Shown piece after piece: positions 41,561-46,431 of a stretch of 46,431 nt of DNA; the stretch's first letter is position 1; every line of letters starts with the position of its first letter. This stretch comes from Sphingomonas sp. ERG5 (GTDB lineage Bacteria > Pseudomonadota > Alphaproteobacteria > Sphingomonadales > Sphingomonadaceae). The position numbers were made by a program, and so were the translations under genes. The DNA is taken from NCBI RefSeq assembly GCF_000803065.1, contig NZ_JSXI01000014.1, positions 1 to 46,431 of the forward strand, given 5' to 3'. The notes under the pieces were generated by a model. The model was not told the DNA's origin, made no database searches, and was given only the letters and a program-made list of their open reading frames with translations.

Positions 41561-44437
41561 TCATTTTGCTCCAGCGGCGGTCGCCAGCAAGACATTGGCC
41601 GCAATCGGTTTGCCCAGCCCCAGCGCATCCAACCGCGCCATTTGCGTTTTCGCGTCGCCAACCACGACATAAGTCATGTGACCGGGCTGGATATATTTCG
41701 CGGCGATCGCGCGCACGCTGTCGCGTGTCATCTCGTCGAGCATCTTGCCTTCGCGCGCCGGATAATCGTCGGGCAGGCCATAATCGCCGATCACCGCGAG
41801 CATATCGAGCTTGTCCGACAGCGCCTCGAACTGGATCGCGCGGCTCTTGATCAGGTAATTCCGCGTCACGGTCAGGTCGGCGGCGGTGAAAGTCGCGGGA
41901 TAGTCGGCGACGATCTTGTTGATCAGCGCGGCAGCCTCCAGCGTGACATTGGCGCGCACTGGGCTGTAGATCTGGAACATGCCGCCTTGCCCGTACCCGG
42001 CAAAGGCCGAGCGCACACCATAGGTATAGCCGTTGCCCTCGCGTACTTCCTGCGTCAGCCGTGAGGCGAAGCCGCCGCCGCCCAGAATGAAATTCGCCGC
42101 CATGGCGGGGAAATAATCCGGATCGGCGCGGCGCAGCGACGGCGCACCGAACAACAGGGCCGACTGTTTCGCATCGGGGATATCGTAGAAATACAATGCG
42201 GGCCGGGTCGGCGGTGCCGGCACCGGATAAGCCGGTACCGGTGTCGGTCTGGCCGTCCAGCCGGTGGCAAGCGGTGCAAGCGCGGCCGAGACAATTGCCT
42301 GATCGACCGCGCCCGCAACCCGGAAGCGGGCATTCGCCGGGGCCAGTTTCGCCGCATAGTCCTGCAGGTCGCGCATCGTCAGTGCGGTCACCGATGCTTC
42401 GGTGCCGAGAATGTCGCGCGACAGGATATGGTCGGGACCATAGGTCACCTTGTCCATCACGCGATGGGCCAGCGCGCGTGGCTCCGCGCTGTTGTCGGCG
42501 ATTTCCGCGACCACGGCATCCTTGACCAGCGCGAGCTCCGCCTGGTCCCAGCGCGGCTCGAGCAGCATTTCGCGGATCAGCGCCATGGTCGGCGCGAAAT
42601 TACGCGCCAGCGTCGTGCCCGACACGATGATCCGCTCGGCCTTCGCATTGGCGGCGACCTTCGCGCCGAGTGTCTTGAGCGCGTTTTCCAATTCGGCGGG
42701 CGTACGCTTGGCGGTCCCGCGCGTCATCAGTTGCGCGAACAGGTTCGCCGCACCTGGCCGGGCAGGATCGTCGCGCAATTGTCCGCCATCGAGCGACAGG
42801 GCGAATTGCGCGACCGGTAATTCGGTATCGACCACACCGCTGGCCGCCAGTCCGTTGGCTAGTATGGCGTGCCAGATTGCCGGCGCCCTGACCTTGGGTT
42901 CGGGGCCGAACGGCGGTTCGATCGTGCGATCGATCTTTGACGGCGTGCGGGCATAGGCCGGTTCGCCGCCGGCGGTCTGGTCGACTGCCTGTTCGGCGCC
43001 TTGCACGATCTTTTCCTCGGCGATCAACTGCGGCGTCGCCTTGGCCAAGGCAAGCCTGGCTTGTCCCTTGGGCACGATGCTCAGCGCGATATGCGGCTGC
43101 GCGGAGATGTAGCGGCGATAGACGCGCAGCACATCGTCCGCAGTCACCGCGCGCAACTGCGCGATCCTGCGGTCGACAAAGTCGATTTGCCCGCTCGCCG
43201 CTTCGGCGCGTGCGATCGCCTCGGCTTTGCCCTCGACGGTTTGCAGCGCGGCATAGAACGCTGCTTCCTGCGCCGTCTTGACCCTGGCCAGTGCGGCCGG
43301 ATCGATACCGTCCTTGTCGAACCGTTTGAAACCGGCATCAATGCCCGCCTGGACACGATCCAGGGCAACACCGTCGAATGCGCGCACGTCGATCTGGCCG
43401 GTGCTGGCGATCTCGCCTTCATCCTGTCCACCGGAAACCTCGTCGGTCAGCTTCAACTCGTCGACCAATGTCCGGGTCATCGGTGAATCGCGGCCATCGA
43501 CCAGCAAGTCGAACAACACCCCGATCGCTGCCGCATCCGTATTGGTCACCGCGACAGTCGGCCAGGTGAGCGTCAGGCGTGGCAGCTTGGCGAAGCTGTC
43601 CTCATACATCAGCGACTTGGTCGCCTTCAGCATGGCGGGACGTGGTGCGGCGCGGGGGACATCGGCACCGCGCGGAATTTCGCCGAAATATTTCTCGATC
43701 CAGTTACGCGCCTGCGCCGGCTCGAAATCGCCGGCGATCACCAGCGTCGCGTTGTTCGGCACGTACCAGCGATGGTAAAAGCCCTGCACATCCTTCAGCG
43801 TCGCCGCGTTGAGATCGGCCATCGAACCGATCACCTCCCAGCTATAGGGGTGATCGGCCGGATACAGCGCCGCGAGGATGATTTCCGCGGCATGACCGTA
43901 TGGGCGGTTGTCGGTGGTCTGCCGTTTCTCGTTCTTGACGACTTCCTTTTCCTTGGCGAGCACCGGATCGGTCACCGTCTTGATGAAATAACCGAGCTTG
44001 TCCGCTTCGGCCCAGATCATCTTCTCCAGCGCGTCATTGGGTACTTCCTGGAGGTAGATCGTCACGTCGGTACTGGTGTTGCCATTGGCACCCGATCCGC
44101 CGACGCGTGCGCTCAGCTTGTCGAGCCCGCCGCGACCGAGATTCTCCGAATTGAGGAAGAACAGATGCTCGAACATATGCGCAAAGCCGGTGCGCCCCGC
44201 GGTCTCGCGCGCTGAGCCCACATGCGCGGCAAGGGCGACCGAAGCGACCGGGTCCGAGCGATCGATATGGAAGATGACGCGGAGGCCATTGGGCAGCGTG
44301 AAGGTCGTGACCGGCAGGAGCGGGACGGCATCTGCCGCGGGTGTCGATGCCGGTTGTTCGCCCGCGACCGCGCCGCTCCCCGTGCACAGGGCGATGGCGC
44401 CCGCCGATGCGATCGTCAGAAATCCGCTTCTCGTCAT
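41561..44437 (-). CDS. M16-family (insulinase/pitrilysin) periplasmic zinc protease
   Basis: 958 residues: signal peptide (FLTIASAGAIALCTGSGAVAG) and two M16 halves. The zinc motif HxxEH is H87-M-F-E90-H91, and the third ligand is E170 in VVKNEKR, 79 residues after the second His. The second half (about 500-958) has the M16 C fold but no HxxEH, as usual for tandem enzymes. It degrades peptides in the periplasm. The gene follows the small protein gene after 80 bases on the minus strand, possibly co-transcribed. The stop at 41561 abuts the isomerase pseudogene. Confidence 0.92.
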   Translation of the reverse strand: MTRSGFLTIASAGAIALCTGSGAVAGEQPASTPAADAVPLLPVTTFTLPNGLRVIFHIDRSDPVASVALAAHVGSARETAGRTGFAHMFEHLFFLNSENLGRGGLDKLSARVGGSGANGNTSTDVTIYLQEVPNDALEKMIWAEADKLGYFIKTVTDPVLAKEKEVVKNEKRQTTDNRPYGHAAEIILAALYPADHPYSWEVIGSMADLNAATLKDVQGFYHRWYVPNNATLVIAGDFEPAQARNWIEKYFGEIPRGADVPRAAPRPAMLKATKSLMYEDSFAKLPRLTLTWPTVAVTNTDAAAIGVLFDLLVDGRDSPMTRTLVDELKLTDEVSGGQDEGEIASTGQIDVRAFDGVALDRVQAGIDAGFKRFDKDGIDPAALARVKTAQEAAFYAALQTVEGKAEAIARAEAASGQIDFVDRRIAQLRAVTADDVLRVYRRYISAQPHIALSIVPKGQARLALAKATPQLIAEEKIVQGAEQAVDQTAGGEPAYARTPSKIDRTIEPPFGPEPKVRAPAIWHAILANGLAASGVVDTELPVAQFALSLDGGQLRDDPARPGAANLFAQLMTRGTAKRTPAELENALKTLGAKVAANAKAERIIVSGTTLARNFAPTMALIREMLLEPRWDQAELALVKDAVVAEIADNSAEPRALAHRVMDKVTYGPDHILSRDILGTEASVTALTMRDLQDYAAKLAPANARFRVAGAVDQAIVSAALAPLATGWTARPTPVPAYPVPAPPTRPALYFYDIPDAKQSALLFGAPSLRRADPDYFPAMAANFILGGGGFASRLTQEVREGNGYTYGVRSAFAGYGQGGMFQIYSPVRANVTLEAAALINKIVADYPATFTAADLTVTRNYLIKSRAIQFEALSDKLDMLAVIGDYGLPDDYPAREGKMLDEMTRDSVRAIAAKYIQPGHMTYVVVGDAKTQMARLDALGLGKPIAANVLLATAAGAK

Positions 44438-44517
44438 GCCGGCCTCCGTTGCCGCAACCTATCGCGACTGCGATGTTTTGACAGTGGGAAAGCGATCGCA
44501 TGATTGTCGCGATTCAC

Positions 44518-44817
44518 TCAGGGATGAGCCGGGTCCGCAGCATAGACCAATTCATACACATGGGACTTCGCACCCTTTCTGCTGACCCAGATACCCTCGG
44601 GCGGGAAATCGGGCTGGTCCATCGGCGGAATATCCCAGGCGCGTCCGCTCAGGGATCCGTCGCTGGTCCAGCTGGACCAGCCGAAACGGGGATCGTGAAT
44701 AATCTCCACCATCTTGTCGCTGCGTTCATAGACTGCGGCGGTCCCGAGGCCGGCGCGTCGGGCGAATGAATAGACAAGGCCATCCGCTTGTCGCCGCAAC
44801 TGGAAGCTGTCCTGCAT
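44518..44817 (-). CDS. Small protein of unknown function
   Basis: 99 residues from ATG 44817, with GAGG eight bases upstream. The sequence holds a Trp-rich part (RFGWSSWTSDGSL) and SHVYELVYAADP at the end. No signal peptide, no membrane helix, no known motif. It lies between the DHA2 transporter and the M16 protease genes on the same strand, 61 and 80 bases from them, and may belong to the same transcript. Confidence 0.55.
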   Translation of the reverse strand: MQDSFQLRRQADGLVYSFARRAGLGTAAVYERSDKMVEIIHDPRFGWSSWTSDGSLSGRAWDIPPMDQPDFPPEGIWVSRKGAKSHVYELVYAADPAHP

Positions 44818-44878
44818 CGGCCGTGCCTCTTCATTCTCCGAGGGACATCCTGCCACCGGTTCGCGGCGATTTCGACCG

Positions 44879-46431
44879 CTATCCCTGTTTCGCCGGGCGG
44901 CAAAACGGCACCAGCACCAGCGCCGCGATGAACAGCCAGGCCATGATGCGGAACACGTCATTGAACGCGAGTGTCAGCGCCTCCCCGCCGACGACATGGC
45001 CAAGCGTCGCTTTCGCCATCAGCAACGCACGGTCGGGGTCGGGCGTGGTCTGGCTGAAGCGGGCGGCAAGCCGGGCGATCATCGTCGCGGCGCCGTCGCC
45101 GATCGAGCCGAGCGTCTCGGACATGCGCAGCATATGCAGCCGTGCACCGTCCTGCAGCCAGGTGTTGACCAGCGCGATGCCGATCGCGCCCCCTAGGTTG
45201 CGCATCAGGTTGAACAGGCCCGAGGCGTAGCGAAGTTCAGGTCCGGCAAACCCGGTCAGCGCCAGGTTCACGCTCGGCACGATGCACAGCATGATCGCGA
45301 AACTGCGCACGGCTTGCGGCCAGAACAAGGCGGCAAAGCCCCATTCGGGCGTCATATAGGAGAAGAGCCACAAGCCGAGCGCGAACAGGCTGAGCCCGAA
45401 GGTGATGACGATGCGCGGGTCGACGCGTTGCGACAGGCCTGCGGCGATCGGCACACCGAGCATCTGCACCACGCCGGCAATGAACACCGTCGTGCCGATC
45501 TCCGACGCGTTATAGCCGCGCACCTGGCCGAGGAAGAGCGGCACGAGATAGGTCGCCGAGTACAGGCCGAAGCCGATCACCAGGTTGAACACACAGGCGA
45601 AGATGAAGGTCGGGCGGCGGAAGGGCGACAGGTTGACGATCGGGCTGGGGGAGCGGAGCGATCGTTCGAGAAACAACAGGAAGGCGACGAAGGAAAACCA
45701 CGCACCGGTGGCGATTGCGCTGTCCTCGAACCAGTCATTGCGTGGCCCTTCCTCCAGCACATATTCGAGCCCGCCAAGAAACACCGCCATCGCCGCGAGA
45801 TGGACCCAGTCGATCCGCTTGAGCATTGACGGATTGGCGCGATCGACCCGGATAAAGGCGATCGCGAGCAGGCACACCAATGTGCCTGGCACGATGTTAA
45901 TATAGAACACCCAGCGCCAGCCGAACGCATCGGTGATCCACCCACCCAGCGTCGGCCCGAGCGTCGGGGCAAGCACCGAGACCATGCCGAGGATCGCCGG
46001 GATCATCGCGCGCTGCTTGCCCTCGAACATCGCAAAGCCGGTCGCGAACACCGTCGGCACCATCGCCCCGCCGACGAACCCCTGCAGTGCGCGGAACGCG
46101 ATCATCGATTCGATGCTCCACGCCAGGCCGCAGAGCGCGCTCGCCAGCGTGAACAGCCCGGCCGACAATGCGAACAGCCAGCGCGTCGACATCGACTGGG
46201 CCAGAAAGGCGGCGAATGGGATCATCACCAGCTCGGCCATCAGATAGGCGGTCTGCACCCAGCTGATCTCGTCGGCGCTGGCCGACAGTCCAGCGCGCAC
46301 TTCGTTCAGCGACGAGGCGACGATCTGGATATCGATCAGCGCCATGAACTGCCCGAATGCCATCACGCCGAAGATCAGGAACTTGATCCGGTCGGGCAGG
46401 GCCATCGGGTTGATGGCGGGCGGGGCAGGGG
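44879..46431 (-). CDS. DHA2-family (EmrB-like) multidrug efflux permease, 5' end probably cut
   Basis: The first visible ATG is at 46405 (508 residues), but it lacks a ribosome site and the frame is open to the window edge (codons for PAPPAINP precede it), so the true start may lie outside. The 14-helix DHA2 marks are AFGQFMALIDIQIVASSL at helix 1 (motif D1-like) and LGPTLGGWITDAFGWRWVFYIN at motif C (split near 150-171). It exports hydrophobic compounds by proton exchange across the inner membrane, often with an EmrA-like membrane fusion protein; that gene, if present, would be upstream beyond the edge. It is followed by the small protein and M16 genes. Confidence 0.88.
   Translation of the reverse strand, partial: PAPPAINPMALPDRIKFLIFGVMAFGQFMALIDIQIVASSLNEVRAGLSASADEISWVQTAYLMAELVMIPFAAFLAQSMSTRWLFALSAGLFTLASALCGLAWSIESMIAFRALQGFVGGAMVPTVFATGFAMFEGKQRAMIPAILGMVSVLAPTLGPTLGGWITDAFGWRWVFYINIVPGTLVCLLAIAFIRVDRANPSMLKRIDWVHLAAMAVFLGGLEYVLEEGPRNDWFEDSAIATGAWFSFVAFLLFLERSLRSPSPIVNLSPFRRPTFIFACVFNLVIGFGLYSATYLVPLFLGQVRGYNASEIGTTVFIAGVVQMLGVPIAAGLSQRVDPRIVITFGLSLFALGLWLFSYMTPEWGFAALFWPQAVRSFAIMLCIVPSVNLALTGFAGPELRYASGLFNLMRNLGGAIGIALVNTWLQDGARLHMLRMSETLGSIGDGAATMIARLAARFSQTTPDPDRALLMAKATLGHVVGGEALTLAFNDVFRIMAWLFIAALVLVPFCRPAKQG

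Overview
The window is GC-rich chromosomal DNA (46.4 kb), dense with genes. It most probably comes from a Sphingomonas-like alphaproteobacterium (order Sphingomonadales). The grounds are protein character (MalT-like LuxR regulator beside a TonB-receptor operon, MHS transporter coupled to an M20 peptidase, YozG/DUF2975 pairs), codon use, and an intergenic palindrome (203-286) of a type I associate with sphingomonads. This assignment is an inference; there is no 16S gene here. I see no phage, insertion sequence, integrase or CRISPR array, so most of the window looks like ordinary chromosome.

Layout. 1-9.8 kb: end of dxs, an RBBP9-like hydrolase, a thioesterase with a divergent HxlR regulator, a secreted unknown protein, tlyA, then a same-strand run tspO / ubiK-like / ybjN-like / proC, a secreted di-haem cytochrome, a MarR regulator divergent from ilvE, and tRNA-Gln(UUG). 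9.8-21.6 kb: a Tat-exported amidase and the main accessory block. In this block a five-gene minus-strand operon (TonB receptor, two SDR dehydrogenases, a saccharopine-dehydrogenase-like oxidoreductase, an acyl-CoA ligase) is divergent from a 921-residue MalT-like regulator. It reads as one uptake-oxidation-CoA activation pathway for an unidentified hydrophobic or carboxylic substrate. 21.6-30.5 kb: an intergenic array of CCCCTGTTAT-like motifs, DUF1697, a secreted TPR-like protein paired with DUF3142, the overlapping trio acnA / small membrane protein / isovaleryl-CoA dehydrogenase, and a sodC lipoprotein.

30.5-37.4 kb holds two copies of a DUF2975 membrane protein plus YozG-like HTH cassette, facing each other about 4.4 kb apart. 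Each is preceded by the same kind of inverted repeat, TATCG-N5-CGATA. Between them lie thpR, a Bax-inhibitor-1 protein with a clear rho-independent terminator, a transglutaminase-like protein and two unknown proteins. 36.6-46.4 kb: an extensin-like protein, a NUDIX protein whose stop codon sits in a 15-bp tandem repeat, an M20 peptidase translationally coupled to an MHS transporter with a large cysteine-containing insert, a frameshifted remnant of a sugar phosphate isomerase gene, and an M16 protease / small protein / DHA2 efflux group.

The points most worth following are the divergent MalT-TonB catabolic operon, the twin DUF2975/HTH cassettes with a shared operator, the CCCCTGTTAT array, the isomerase pseudogene and the HxlR operator that overlaps its target promoter.
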